NCBI RefSeq assembly: GCF_003049525.1
Contig: NZ_PYWL01000001.1
Location: forward strand, 434,001 to 498,000
Source of the DNA: Lysinibacillus fusiformis
Lineage (GTDB): Bacteria > Bacillota > Bacilli > Bacillales_A > Planococcaceae
DNA: 64,000 nt
Direction of reading: 5' to 3'
Below, in pieces: positions 14,539-24,003 of this stretch. Made by a program: the position numbers and the translations under genes. The notes beneath the pieces were generated by a model, which did no database searches, was not told the origin of the DNA, and was given only the letters and a program-made list of their open reading frames with translations. Numbering within the stretch: the first letter of the stretch is position 1; each line of letters begins with the position of its first letter.

Positions 14539-17064
14539 TTACTTTTTTCTCTTTTGCCCGATTAACAATGTGATTTGTGCCATCGTGAATGGTAATGAAG
14601 ATTTTTTCCGATAGGCTACATATTTGGGTACCCAAAAATCTGCATATTTTAACTTGAAGTTTTTTAATCCTTTAAAATGATAAAAATACTGTCCGTGTAG
14701 AAAGATTTGCGCAGCTATTTTTTCACTTAAAAAGGAATATTTAGACTGTCCGACATTGGATAAAGGCGACATCCCCATATTAAAGTCACGATAGCCCTCC
14801 GATTTTGCCCATTCAAATAATGATAGGAAAATGAAATCCATTGTTCCAGATGGTGATCCTGGCTTAAAACGCATCAGATCTACTGACACCCTTTCGCCTT
14901 GATCATACATAGGCATAATACTAGCAAAGCCGAACGTTCCTTGCGCGCCACGTAAAACAGCAATCTTGGAAGTGCTTAAATAGTGTTCATCAAAAAAACC
15001 AAGTGAAAAACCTTTCTCTGCCCTTCCCTGCAACCATTTTGTTGAAACCTCTTTCAATTCCTTCATGACTTCCTGAGAATAAGGAGGACTCATTATTTCT
15101 ACTATATAATTTTCCCGTTCAAACTTATTTCTTATCGCTCGACTGCCCTTCATTTCTTTACCCGTGAACGTAAATTTCTCTAAATCTACAAAGGCTTCCT
15201 CGCCAAGCTTAAAGAAACTATATCCATACTCGTGTAATGCAGAGAAAATTTTATTGTTAATTTCATAAAAGACAGGTGTATAGCCATGACGATCAGCCAA
15301 TTCCAAAAATTCCTGGATAGCAGATAAAAAATCAGATTCATTACCAACCGGATCTCCAAGAACGATAATCTTATCTGCATAAATTTGATAAGAGAATAAA
15401 ACAGTTCCTTTTTCATTCCAATGTACAAATTTATCATGCAAAAAAATCAAATGTGAATACTCCGTTCCTCCATAGGACTTCAAATGATCTTTAATAGCTT
15501 CCTCCTGCTCTTTAGATAAAAGCTTTACCATTTTTTTAGGTGTCCGTATAAAATAACCTATATAAAAAATAACAATGGCGATCAGAATGCCGATGATCGC
15601 ACTATTAAAGAGGTCCTGATAATCGGTTATCATATAGTCTTGTAGGGCACTAGGAAAATGAATTTTAGCCGAGGGTAAATTGACATAGCCAATTACCACA
15701 TACATCGCTGTGATAACAGTTACTACAGCAAGGTCAATTATGACAATCCCCCACGTCAAAACATAACTTTCTCGATAAAACTGCTTTTTGGACACCATTA
15801 ATAACACTGCGACAATGACTAAAAAAATCGCTTCCTCATAATCAAAACCCTTAAAAATTGAAAATAGCGCCGAACTACTTAGCACCACAATCGCGAGCTG
15901 GTATGCCCTTTTTACTTTGTATTTGATTCCCCTACATAATCCTAACAGTATAAAGCCAGCTGCCACGGTCAATTGATGGGATACATTCATAATGGGCGAG
16001 GATAAAAACTCCTGAGCAATTTTTAGACGACTTAGTACCCCAGGCAAAGCTGCAGATAGCAATAAAATAATGCCAGCTATAAACACCAATATGGTTAATA
16101 GCGTATGGCTGAGTTTCTGAAAAATAATAGTAGGTAAGTCATCCCAAGATTCATTCCAACGCATCCAATATTCTTTAATAAATAAGAGTACGGAAACTAA
16201 AAATGGTAGAACAAAATAGCCGACACGGTACAAAATTAATAGAAACAGCACCTTTTCATCAGCAATTCCTATACTTTGTGTTCCCCATAAAAAAACGAGA
16301 TCAAAGGAGCCAACTCCGCCAGGTATCATACTGACTATTCCTGCACTAGAAGCAATTAAAAATATGGGAATTAATGCTAATAAACCAATTGGAATCTTCA
16401 CGATAAGTGTTAAAGCCCAGATCACGAAAAATACAGCTAGCCACTCTGCTACTGAAGTGATCATTAATTGAAGAGATAGTTTTGGTTTTAAAGAACTTTC
16501 CTTTTTATAGCGAATCAGATACGTCGCCCAAAAAGCTAGTACATATAGGCTGACCAGTATAACAGCAATCGATAACCATCGCTCTTCTTTGAGCAACGGA
16601 AAATCCCAAAAGAATATATACATAACCCACGTTAACAAAGAAATTCCAGTTAAATAAAACAGTGTTACCGAAGCAATACTTTTTATCATGCCTTCTTTAT
16701 CTTCTTTATATTTTGAATAAAAGTAATCACGTAAGAATATACCTACTAACCCGCCAAAGCCAATAAGATTTGAAAAGGTATTGACAATAAATGAATGATT
16801 AAGCAAATTACGTTTATTGATTTTAATACCTAATATATTTACTAAAATAACATCGTAAAATATCATTGGCGTAATTGCGACAAAGGTGATCAGAAAAATT
16901 AATAAAAGCTCCCATAGCTGCAGCTCATTCACTTCTTTTTGTAGTAAATGAACATCTATCCCACTCACTGTTTGTTGAATTTCATAAATAGCAATCGCCA
17001 AAAGTATTACTGGGAATAATATTTTCAAAAATTTCAACAGTGCCTCTTTTCGAACGTTAAACAT
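14539..17064 (-). CDS. mprF: Phosphatidylglycerol lysyltransferase/flippase MprF
   Basis: 841 residues (B. subtilis 856, S. aureus 840). The N-terminal half (to about 510) has some 13-14 membrane helices, the flippase domain, with the motif SMIPGGVGSFD. The cytosolic C-terminal half (about 530-841) is the DUF2156 aminoacyl-phosphatidylglycerol synthase, with FDEHYLSTSK and NMGMSPLSNVG. The protein transfers lysine from Lys-tRNA to phosphatidylglycerol and moves the lipid outward. This lowers envelope negative charge and protects from cationic peptides and daptomycin. It is monocistronic, with its own terminator. The 40-base element upstream is shared with ktrC. Confidence 0.95.
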   Translation of the reverse strand: MFNVRKEALLKFLKILFPVILLAIAIYEIQQTVSGIDVHLLQKEVNELQLWELLLIFLITFVAITPMIFYDVILVNILGIKINKRNLLNHSFIVNTFSNLIGFGGLVGIFLRDYFYSKYKEDKEGMIKSIASVTLFYLTGISLLTWVMYIFFWDFPLLKEERWLSIAVILVSLYVLAFWATYLIRYKKESSLKPKLSLQLMITSVAEWLAVFFVIWALTLIVKIPIGLLALIPIFLIASSAGIVSMIPGGVGSFDLVFLWGTQSIGIADEKVLFLLILYRVGYFVLPFLVSVLLFIKEYWMRWNESWDDLPTIIFQKLSHTLLTILVFIAGIILLLSAALPGVLSRLKIAQEFLSSPIMNVSHQLTVAAGFILLGLCRGIKYKVKRAYQLAIVVLSSSALFSIFKGFDYEEAIFLVIVAVLLMVSKKQFYRESYVLTWGIVIIDLAVVTVITAMYVVIGYVNLPSAKIHFPSALQDYMITDYQDLFNSAIIGILIAIVIFYIGYFIRTPKKMVKLLSKEQEEAIKDHLKSYGGTEYSHLIFLHDKFVHWNEKGTVLFSYQIYADKIIVLGDPVGNESDFLSAIQEFLELADRHGYTPVFYEINNKIFSALHEYGYSFFKLGEEAFVDLEKFTFTGKEMKGSRAIRNKFERENYIVEIMSPPYSQEVMKELKEVSTKWLQGRAEKGFSLGFFDEHYLSTSKIAVLRGAQGTFGFASIMPMYDQGERVSVDLMRFKPGSPSGTMDFIFLSLFEWAKSEGYRDFNMGMSPLSNVGQSKYSFLSEKIAAQIFLHGQYFYHFKGLKNFKLKYADFWVPKYVAYRKKSSLPFTMAQITLLIGQKRKK

Positions 17065-17381
17065 ATGCCTAACCTACTTCCCATAAGCTAACTTAAAAAT
17101 TTTCTTTTACCTAAACCATTTTACTTTTTAAGGTAACGGACCATTTCCATATTGTAACGTATTCTTTGCTATATGTATTGTCAAAGTAAGGTACTACTAT
17201 TCATACTAGTAAATAAACTATTGCTCAATGTTACGCTCCTAAATTGCCAACATCAAAAAAGGCCATTTTCATCCCTCTATATATTAGAGAAATAAAAATG
17301 ACTATATGGGCTCTATTTTTTTAGAGTCACATACATGTAAAGGGGATTACTTTTCCACCTATAAATCTAGAAAACTAATGA
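17065..17381. other. Intergenic region upstream of mprF and downstream of dctR
   Basis: 317 bases without a gene. The part nearest mprF holds the shared 40-base element (17151-17190). The rest is AT-rich, with small imperfect hairpins such as CTCTATATATTAGAG (17274-17288), and no convincing terminator for dctR. Confidence 0.5.
17151..17190 (-). promoter_or_regulatory. 40-base element upstream of mprF, copy 1 of 2
   Basis: On the minus strand it contains TTTGACAATACATATAGCA and ends GTTACAAT. It is 36/40 identical to 26422-26461 upstream of ktrC. TACAAT would be a -10 about 90 bases before the mprF ATG. The conserved TTGACA lies 22 bases from it, too far for a standard -35, so a second factor or operator may be involved. 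Confidence 0.55.
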
Positions 17382-18089
17382 TTAAATATAATAACGATGA
17401 ATAGGACGTCCTACACTTCCATATTGGATATCTACTTTTAATAGATTTTGCTTTTCTAAAAAATCAAGATAGCGTCTAGCAGTAACACGTGCTGTACCTA
17501 TATAAGTAGATACCTCCTCGGCAGATACTGCCCCTCCACTTGTTTGAATATAGGCAAGTACCTTATCTAAAGTAGCTCGATTAAACCCTTTTGGTAGCTC
17601 CGCTATAATCATTGCTTCCGCTCCTGTCGTTGTAACGACAACTTGTTCCGGAAGACGTTGCTGCATAAGATGATCTACATCATGTTGGGTTAAATCCTGC
17701 ATACCGCTTATTTTTTTCCTGTAGCTTTGATAATTTTTTAAAGTTTGCTCAATCCGCTCAAATGTAAAAGGCTTCATAATATAATCATATACACCTAAGT
17801 GTAAAATACGTTGCACAGTGGGCATATCATTCGCGGCAGTTACCGCGATCACATCGACAGGAAGATGCTCCTCTCTGATTTTCCCTAACGTAATAATGCC
17901 ATCTTGCTCTGGCATAAAAATGTCCATAAAGACAAGCTCAGGGGTTAATTGTTTAATTTTTTGAATTCCCTCAATACCATTACTAGCATAGCCAACTAAT
18001 GAAAAACCTTGGATTTGCTCAATAAATTGCCTGTTCACTTCACGTACCATTGGATCATCTTCAATTAATAAGACATTTATTACATCCAT
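17382..18089 (-). CDS. dctR: Response regulator of the CitB/DctR family
   Basis: 235 residues. The receiver domain has the acidic pocket near residues 10-12 (EDD) and phosphorylation site D56 in VFMDIFMP, then the conserved Lys in DYIMKPF. The C-terminal 70 residues hold a helix-turn-helix of the CitT/DctR/MalR type (SAEEVSTYIGTARVTARRYL). It directly follows dctS, with the stop and start abutting at 18089/18090, and lies opposite the dicarboxylate transporter gene. In B. subtilis DctR activates dctP in response to C4-dicarboxylates. The homologous citrate and malate systems look alike; the adjacent transporter favours DctR. Confidence 0.85.
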   Translation of the reverse strand: MDVINVLLIEDDPMVREVNRQFIEQIQGFSLVGYASNGIEGIQKIKQLTPELVFMDIFMPEQDGIITLGKIREEHLPVDVIAVTAANDMPTVQRILHLGVYDYIMKPFTFERIEQTLKNYQSYRKKISGMQDLTQHDVDHLMQQRLPEQVVVTTTGAEAMIIAELPKGFNRATLDKVLAYIQTSGGAVSAEEVSTYIGTARVTARRYLDFLEKQNLLKVDIQYGSVGRPIHRYYI

Positions 18090-19691
18090 CTATACTTCTC
18101 CTAACTCAAATAAAATTAAGAAACTTGTTCCTTTCATAAATTCACTCACTACTTCAATATCTCCATTGCCTTTTCTTACAATTTCATAGACTAAATGCAA
18201 GCCAATGCCCCGATTTTCATTAGCCTTTGACGAAAATCCATTTTCAAACATACGATCCTGTACCTCTTTGGACATGCCAATTCCATTATCGGAAACTCCT
18301 ATCGCTAAGACGCCATCATGCTCATCTACAGAGATGGCTACATACTTATCTTCCTTCGAAAGGACATTTAAAGCCTCAAAAGCATTTTCGATTAAATTGC
18401 CGAGTAACACAACAAAATCATGGTGATCTAATAGAGGAGGAAAGCGTTTAAAATGGCTTTTTCGATCAATCTCAACCTCGATACCAAGCTCTTTTCCATA
18501 GCTTACTTTACTTAATAGCAAACCTGAAATATTTTCATTATGAAAGCGTTCGTTTAAAAATTTCGTCAAGGATGCTTCAATTTCAGTAGTGACTGTAACA
18601 TATTCAAGCGCTTGCTTTGTATGTCCCAATTGTAATAGCCCAGCAATTGTATGAATCTTATTTTTATGCTCATGGGTTTGCACACGTAATGCTTGAACAA
18701 AGGCCTTTACACCTGTTACTTCCTCCGCAAGCTTTTTCACAGTTGTTAAATCCTTAAACATAGCAACTGCACCGACTAACTCGCCATTCACAATAATGGG
18801 TACACGATTACTTAAGATACTATGATGATTAATGTACAGCTCTTGATTATAAACAGGTGTTGCTGTTTCAACAATTTCAGGCAAACGGGTATCGGGCAAA
18901 ACATCATAAATTTTTTGTCCAATACAGTCCTCTATTTTCCTAGTAACGCCTAAAATAACAGCCGCTTTCTCATTAAAAATCGTTATATTCATTTCCTTAT
19001 CAACGGCTATTATTCCTTCATGCATAGCATTAAACGTTTCTGTTCTTTCCACATACATTTTTGCAATTTCATGAGGTTCAAGCCCAAACATTTGTTTTTT
19101 TATATGCCGTCCAAGTGTATATGCACCAAAAATACTGAAAATCAGCGAGATAACAATGGTAATCATAATTTCTCGCTCATAGCTTTGTAGCATTTCTGGC
19201 AAAGTTGGTAATGAATAGCCTACTACTACAATCCCCACTTGTTCCCTTTTGTCATTTATAATGGGCACAAAAGCGCGTATCATAACACCCGATTCTCCAC
19301 GTGCCTTTGATACATAATAATGCTCACTAAATGCTGCATTTAAATCCTGCGACTCACTACGCTCTCCTAATTCCTTACTTACTGGATGTGATAATTTAAT
19401 ACGTTCCATATTCATCACAACAATATACTCTGCTTTATTAATCACCCTAATGCCATCTACTATTTTATTAATATTTTTCGCGGATTCTTTTATATTGTCA
19501 TTGTTCAAATGAACACTTAACTCTGGTACATTCGATACGGTTCGTGCTACAAGCATTGCTCGCTGACCATAATCTTTTTCCTGTTCAGATAATAAGTTAC
19601 CGAGTACAAAAATACCACCTAGTAAAAAAGAGAGTGCAATGATTAAAAATGTCACTAACAGTATTTTGCCGTTCACAGGCATTTTCATCAT
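18090..19691 (-). CDS. dctS: Sensor histidine kinase of the DcuS/CitA/DctS family
   Basis: 533 residues. Membrane helices at about 9-31 and 175-195 enclose an extracytoplasmic PAS-like sensor (40-170), the domain that binds C4-dicarboxylates or citrate in this family. A cytoplasmic PAS (about 215-315) is followed by the phosphoacceptor region QTHEHKNKIHTIAGLL, with the predicted phosphorylated His at residue 340. The ATPase domain has NLIENAFEAL and GIGLHLVYEIV. It forms a two-gene unit with the response regulator and is divergent from the dctP transporter gene. Of the possible ligands, C4-dicarboxylates are the most likely by context. Confidence 0.87.
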   Translation of the reverse strand: MMKMPVNGKILLVTFLIIALSFLLGGIFVLGNLLSEQEKDYGQRAMLVARTVSNVPELSVHLNNDNIKESAKNINKIVDGIRVINKAEYIVVMNMERIKLSHPVSKELGERSESQDLNAAFSEHYYVSKARGESGVMIRAFVPIINDKREQVGIVVVGYSLPTLPEMLQSYEREIMITIVISLIFSIFGAYTLGRHIKKQMFGLEPHEIAKMYVERTETFNAMHEGIIAVDKEMNITIFNEKAAVILGVTRKIEDCIGQKIYDVLPDTRLPEIVETATPVYNQELYINHHSILSNRVPIIVNGELVGAVAMFKDLTTVKKLAEEVTGVKAFVQALRVQTHEHKNKIHTIAGLLQLGHTKQALEYVTVTTEIEASLTKFLNERFHNENISGLLLSKVSYGKELGIEVEIDRKSHFKRFPPLLDHHDFVVLLGNLIENAFEALNVLSKEDKYVAISVDEHDGVLAIGVSDNGIGMSKEVQDRMFENGFSSKANENRGIGLHLVYEIVRKGNGDIEVVSEFMKGTSFLILFELGEV

Positions 19692-20091
19692 TCAATAGTT
19701 CCTTCCTTTCAAATTCGCATTCTCATTAGTAGTGACACACTTTTTATGATATGGTTTTAAGATTATCTGCAAAAAATTCTTTTGACAACACTTTAGTCTA
19801 TATAAGTAGCAGAAAATATTGAATTTAATGAACAATATTATTATTTGATTATTTATAATGAACTTTATTATTACTTTATGCTTTTGTATTATAACAATAA
19901 TATATTAACTATAGCGTACCATAACAGAGATAGTTATTGATTTTACTATATTTATATGTGGATATAAGGAAATGTACTTAATGAACGTTATGTTTCTTAT
20001 TTTCTAAATCTCTTTTTTTATGAAGTATTCGCTATGATGATTCTAGTGAAAGCGATATCAAAGAGAAAATTTAGAAAAGAGGTAGCAAAAA
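19692..20091. other. 400-base divergent control region of dctSR and dctP
   Basis: Very AT-rich, with no gene seen. Near dctP there is a -10-like TATGAT (20033-20038) without a good -35, as expected for an activator-dependent promoter. The cre site lies just downstream. Binding sites for the response regulator are likely here but I could not define a repeat with confidence. Confidence 0.5.
20046..20062 (+). promoter_or_regulatory. cre site (CcpA operator) at the dctP promoter
   Basis: GTGAAAGCGATATCAAA fits the catabolite-responsive element WTGNAARCGNWWWCAWW at all but the first position. It sits 8-24 bases after the TATGAT -10, over the expected start of transcription, where CcpA binding represses. 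Confidence 0.75.
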
Positions 20092-21354
20092 ATGAAGTTA
20101 CTGAAAAATTTGACTGTTCAGGTTATAGCAGCTATCATCCTTGGGATTATTGTCGGAGCCATTTTCCCCGAGTTTGGTGCTAGTTTAAAAATCTTAGCAG
20201 ATCTATTCATTAAATTAATTAAAATGTTAATTGCTCCAATTATCTTCCTAACAGTCGTTATTGGAATTGGCAGTATGGGAGATATGAAAAAGGTCGGGAA
20301 AATCGGAGGTAAAGCATTACTTTACTTCGAAATCGTTTCTACAATTGCCTTAGCAATCGGCATTGCTGTTGCTTTAATTGTAAGTCCTGGTACAGGTTTA
20401 GATACATCAGGTGCATCTGATGCTGATATTTCGAAATATACAACTGCTGCAGCTGAATCTGAGCAGGGCTTAGGTGCATTTATCTCTAGTATTATTCCCG
20501 AAAATGTAGTTGGCGCATTAGCAACTGGTCAACTATTGCCTGTTCTATTTTCTGCTATTTTATTTGGCTTAGCAGCTGCCTCAATCGGTGCACCTGCAAA
20601 ACCAGTCATCACATTCTTTGAGCAAGTAGCAGAAATTTTCTTCAAGATTGTCAGTATGGTTATGAAAATATCACCAATCGGAGCTTTTGGTGCAATGGCC
20701 TATACAATTGGGAATTTTGGATTAAAATCTTTAGGTAATCTAGGTCTATTAATGGCTGCCGTATATATTACAATGTTTTTATTTGTTGTCTTTATTTTAG
20801 GCGGCATTGCAAAGTTCTTTGGATTTAATATCTTTAAATTTATTGCTTACATTAAAGATGAGATTTTCTTAGTAATTGGGACTTCCTCTTCTGAATCTGC
20901 TCTACCATCTATGATGCGAAAGCTTGAGAATTATGGCTGCTCGAAGCAGGTTGTAGGTTTAGTCGTTCCTACTGGGTACTCCTTCAATCTAGATGGGACT
21001 TCCATTTATCTATCAATGGCTGCCTTATTTATTGCACAAGCATATGGGATGGACCTAACTTGGATTCAAATCATTACACTACTTGGAATTTTAATGATTA
21101 CTTCTAAAGGTGCAGCGGGTGTAACTGGGTCAGGATTTATTACATTAGCAGCAACTTTAGCTGCCTTCCCAATGATACCAGTGGAGGGAATAGCACTTTT
21201 AATTGGTGTCGATCGTTTTATGTCTGAGGCTCGTGCTGTTACAAATTTAATTGGTAATGGCGTAGCATGTGTTGTAGTATCAAAATCCGAAAAAGAATTT
21301 GATGTAACAATGGAAGAACGTGCCCTTCAAGGGAAGGCCACTATAGTATCCTAA
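20092..21354 (+). CDS. dctP: C4-dicarboxylate:cation symporter of the DAACS family (DctP/DctA)
   Basis: 420 residues (B. subtilis DctP 421). The glutamate/dicarboxylate symporter fold is clear: several N-terminal helices, the serine-rich re-entrant loop GTSSSESALPSM, the helix-7 motif GYSFNLDGTSIY, and the second hairpin SKGAAGVTGSGF. The protein takes up succinate, fumarate and malate with protons or sodium. Start ATG at 20092 follows AAGAGGTAG. Control is by the divergent DctSR system (by family) and by catabolite repression through the cre site. GltP-type glutamate transport is the main alternative. Confidence 0.88.
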   Translation: MKLLKNLTVQVIAAIILGIIVGAIFPEFGASLKILADLFIKLIKMLIAPIIFLTVVIGIGSMGDMKKVGKIGGKALLYFEIVSTIALAIGIAVALIVSPGTGLDTSGASDADISKYTTAAAESEQGLGAFISSIIPENVVGALATGQLLPVLFSAILFGLAAASIGAPAKPVITFFEQVAEIFFKIVSMVMKISPIGAFGAMAYTIGNFGLKSLGNLGLLMAAVYITMFLFVVFILGGIAKFFGFNIFKFIAYIKDEIFLVIGTSSSESALPSMMRKLENYGCSKQVVGLVVPTGYSFNLDGTSIYLSMAALFIAQAYGMDLTWIQIITLLGILMITSKGAAGVTGSGFITLAATLAAFPMIPVEGIALLIGVDRFMSEARAVTNLIGNGVACVVVSKSEKEFDVTMEERALQGKATIVS

Positions 21355-21358
21355 GAAA

Positions 21359-21396
21359 AAGGGCAGTGAAACAGTCATGGCTGTTTCACTGCCCTT
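21359..21396 (+). terminator. Terminator of dctP
   Basis: Perfect 16-base-pair stem (21359-21374 with 21381-21396), followed by CTTATGTTTTTT. Confidence 0.9.
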
Positions 21397-21488
21397 CTTA
21401 TGTTTTTTATCCAAGGGTAGACTATGAATAACACTTATGTTTAAACTCTAGTAAAATGGTGAAAGTGTATAGTAAGAGGTGATCATAA

Positions 21489-21692
21489 ATGACTAATAAA
21501 AAACAATCAAAAACTCGCTATACAAACAATCCCGATGTGTTGGATACAGGGAAGGAAAGTATTTTTGATAAACATGAGGATATGAAAACTGTTGATCCTA
21601 TACCTGTCGAAGAACTAAATGAAAAAGTCAAAGATGAACAGCATAAAACGAAAACAAAGGACTCCTCTGCAACCGATAAGCGCTATCCGTAA
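21489..21692 (+). CDS. Small hydrophilic protein, 67 residues, unknown
   Basis: Starts MTNKKQSKTRYTNNPDVLD with AAGAGGTGAT seven bases before the ATG. Almost entirely charged and polar, with no membrane helix and no Cys. It contains GKESIFDKHEDM and a Lys/Thr/Asp-rich tail, and is probably unstructured. It has its own terminator at 21757-21789, so it is a single-gene unit. Small hydrophilic proteins of this kind are common in spore formers, but I cannot assign a family. Confidence 0.7.
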   Translation: MTNKKQSKTRYTNNPDVLDTGKESIFDKHEDMKTVDPIPVEELNEKVKDEQHKTKTKDSSATDKRYP

Positions 21693-21756
21693 AGAGAAAT
21701 TTTGCCTAGAAGATGTGTCCACAGATGATAAATATCCCCTCATCTGCCTGTTAGAA

Positions 21757-21792
21757 AAAGTTGACCCCATTCATTCTGAGGTCAGCTTTTTT
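21757..21792 (+). terminator. Terminator of the 67-residue gene
   Basis: AAAGTTGACC with GGTCAGCTTT and a T run, ending 30 bases before the next gene's ATG. A smaller hairpin CAGATGA/TCATCTG precedes it at 21722-21748. Confidence 0.7.
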
Positions 21793-21822
21793 GTATACTC
21801 TAATGTTAAGGGAGGAAAACAT

Positions 21823-22371
21823 ATGCAATATACTATACCCATTTTGAAAACGGAAAGGCTACTTTTAAGACCTATTACCCAGCAGGATGTAGAGGCTATG
21901 TTCGTTTATACTTCTCGAGAAAACGTAGCCCGTTATGTTACATGGCATGCCCATACAAGTATAGAGGACACTAAAGCTTTTATGATGCTCATATTAAGTG
22001 GGTACGAACAAGAAAATCATTTACTTTGGGGTATTGAATATTCTGGGACTCTAATCGGAACCATCGACTTTGTAACGATTAATCACACACATAAATTGGG
22101 GGAAATCGGTTATGTTCTTTCGGAAGATTATTGGAATAAAGGATTAACAACGGAGGCCACAAAAAAGCTGATTGACTTTGGATTTAAAGAATTGAAACTC
22201 GTACGTATTCAAGCGAGATGCTTGGAAGAAAACATTGGTTCTCAAAAAGTGATGGAGAAATCCGGAATGCAGTTTGAAGGGCTGCTACGCAAAAGTATGT
22301 TCATTAAAGGACAATATAAAAATGTCAAAATGTACGCTATAACTGATGATGATGTAAGGAATCCATCATAA
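21823..22371 (+). CDS. GNAT acetyltransferase, RimJ/RimL type
   Basis: 182 residues beginning MQYTIPILKTERLLLRPI, with GGGAGGAAAAC before the ATG at 21823. The frame extends upstream to 21619, but that part crosses the previous terminator. The acetyl-CoA-binding region is LSEDYWNKGLTTEATKKL (about 105-122), followed by NIGSQKVMEKSGMQFEG, the RimJ/RimL pattern. Members acetylate N-terminal amino groups of ribosomal proteins or small molecules, including antibiotics. It is convergent with the S66 peptidase gene. Confidence 0.85.
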   Translation: MQYTIPILKTERLLLRPITQQDVEAMFVYTSRENVARYVTWHAHTSIEDTKAFMMLILSGYEQENHLLWGIEYSGTLIGTIDFVTINHTHKLGEIGYVLSEDYWNKGLTTEATKKLIDFGFKELKLVRIQARCLEENIGSQKVMEKSGMQFEGLLRKSMFIKGQYKNVKMYAITDDDVRNPS

Positions 22372-22373
22372 AT

Positions 22374-22402
22374 AAAGCCTTGCCAAATTAGCAAGGCTTT
22401 GT
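22374..22402. terminator. Bidirectional terminator
   Basis: AAAGCCTTGC (22374-22383) with GCAAGGCTTT (22391-22400) between convergent genes. Confidence 0.8.
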
Positions 22403-22404
22403 AC

Positions 22405-23376
22405 TTATAACCATTGTTCGATACAGTATATCTTTTTAGCTGTAGCATCTAGCCTCACTCGTTTACCGATTGCTATCGGATGCATAGGCTGTGTGTGACA
22501 AATATCCACTTCCGCCAAAATAGGTATGTTTATACCGTCCAATTGTTCTAGTAAAATATCAGATGGTTGGCGTCCGGTTCCTAGATCATCGTAACATTCA
22601 TGCTTACCCAAAATAATTCCACTTATTTTGTCAAAAATTCCGTGCAATTTGAGCATCGCAAAATTCTTTTCCACGATCGCTGCATTTTTCATACAATCTT
22701 CCATTAATAAAATGTCACCTTCAGCAATGACAGGGAAATAAGGTGTCCCAATAAAACCATACATGGCATTTACATTCCCCCCCATTAGTCTTCCCTCTAC
22801 AACTCCCTCTCGAACGGTTTTCCATTCATTCTTGATTACCTTTTTCTCTACTGTTTTCTCTAGCCAATTGACTGGCTCATCTGACCAATAAGGAGGCTTC
22901 TGTATTTCATAAGGGAGTGTTTGAGGCTGCAAGAAATACTCCTCAAAAAATTTGTATGTATCGTTGACTAATGGTTCAAACTCACCAAAGGATGGCACGA
23001 GCGCTGGACCATAAAATGTTGAAATACCAGTCTTCGCATAAAGTGCCAGTAGAATGGCTGTTGCATCAGAGTAACCTATAATCATTTTTGGGTTTCGTTG
23101 GAAAGCCTCATAATCAATATAAGGAAGCATACTATTGGAATTGGTACCTCCAATCGTAGACATAATAATATCCACACTAGGATTGCGGAGTAATTCATTT
23201 AATTCCTCTGCTCGTTTTTTTGGTGAGCCTGAGCGATAATAATCAGATTTGCCAGTAAGAGAACCTTCTACAATATGAAAATTTTTCTCTTCTAGAAATG
23301 CTTTTGCACGCTCAAAACGTTTCGACGCAGAAACCGTCGCTGGAGAGGAAGGTGAAAAAATACCGATAGTCGTCAT
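22405..23376 (-). CDS. Serine peptidase family S66, LD-carboxypeptidase/MccF-like
   Basis: 323 residues. The nucleophile motif GYSDAT has Ser103. TIGGTNSNSMLPYID is the second family block, FYGPALV follows, and the C-terminal HTQPMHPIAIG carries the candidate catalytic His. The protein is cytoplasmic, with no signal peptide. S66 enzymes either trim the D-amino acid from muropeptides (LdcA) or hydrolyse peptide-nucleotide antibiotics (MccF). The start MTTIGIFSPSSP and overall pattern look closer to MccF-like members. It follows a GNAT gene by 15 bases on the same strand, forming a two-gene unit. Confidence 0.85.
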   Translation of the reverse strand: MTTIGIFSPSSPATVSASKRFERAKAFLEEKNFHIVEGSLTGKSDYYRSGSPKKRAEELNELLRNPSVDIIMSTIGGTNSNSMLPYIDYEAFQRNPKMIIGYSDATAILLALYAKTGISTFYGPALVPSFGEFEPLVNDTYKFFEEYFLQPQTLPYEIQKPPYWSDEPVNWLEKTVEKKVIKNEWKTVREGVVEGRLMGGNVNAMYGFIGTPYFPVIAEGDILLMEDCMKNAAIVEKNFAMLKLHGIFDKISGIILGKHECYDDLGTGRQPSDILLEQLDGINIPILAEVDICHTQPMHPIAIGKRVRLDATAKKIYCIEQWL

Positions 23377-23391
23377 CTTTTACTCCATTTC

Positions 23392-23886
23392 TTAGATAAG
23401 TTTTGACATGTAATATTCATTGATATATTGTCCATCCACATACAAGGAATCCCGTTTCGTTCCCTCTATCTCAAAGCCCATTTTCTTATATAAAGCAACT
23501 CCAGCCTCATTATTTTCCATAACCGTTAACTCGAGACGATGGATACCATTCTCTTTAGCCCATTGTTCTACATGATTAAATAAGGCTGATCCAATTTTTC
23601 TGCCCCTATAATGACTATGGATGCCAATGACAAGATAAGCACGATGAGCAATTCTTGTTGCTTCATTCCCTTGTGCAATTAAATAAGCCACCACCTTGTC
23701 ATCTATTTCTGCTACGAATAATGCTGAATGACGGCTATGATAAAGCTTTTCTAAATAATTTGCAAATGTCTCGGGCTCCATTTTTCGCTCGCCAGGACCA
23801 AATAACATCAGATTGGATGCCTCCGCATTTGTCATAACTGCTATAATTTGAATACTATCATTTCTTGTTGCTTCTCGTATTCGCAT
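23392..23886 (-). CDS. GNAT-family N-acetyltransferase
   Basis: 164 residues. The acetyl-CoA-binding motif HYRGRKIGSALFNHVEQWA lies at about 95-113, followed by LELTVMENNEAGVALYKKMGFE. The ATG at 23886 follows GTGAGGTAC. It is the first gene of a two-gene unit with the S66 peptidase. The substrate is unknown. The pairing recalls microcin C immunity, where a GNAT (MccE) and an S66 peptidase (MccF) inactivate the same drug; that link is inference. Confidence 0.83.
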   Translation of the reverse strand: MRIREATRNDSIQIIAVMTNAEASNLMLFGPGERKMEPETFANYLEKLYHSRHSALFVAEIDDKVVAYLIAQGNEATRIAHRAYLVIGIHSHYRGRKIGSALFNHVEQWAKENGIHRLELTVMENNEAGVALYKKMGFEIEGTKRDSLYVDGQYINEYYMSKLI

Positions 23887-24003
23887 GTAAAGTACCTCAC
23901 TTCCTATTTGTTGTCTTTATCCATTAGAAAAGATTATCTAAAACCCCCAATCTCTGCTTTTAAAGCTTTAGCATGTTTGACCTGACCATAATCTTCTTCC
24001 CTT

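Noticed and set aside
17151..17190. Ordinary sigma-A promoter for mprF using TTGACA and TACAAT
   Set aside because: The spacing of 22 bases is outside the normal 16-18 range; kept only as a conserved element of unknown role.
18541..18556. Second cre-like match TGAAAGCGTTCGTTT inside dctS
   Set aside because: It lacks the final CA of the consensus and lies deep in a coding region.
21619..21822. Extended N-terminus of the RimL-type acetyltransferase
   Set aside because: It overlaps the 67-residue gene and its terminator; ATG 21823 has GGGAGGAAAAC and fits the family start.
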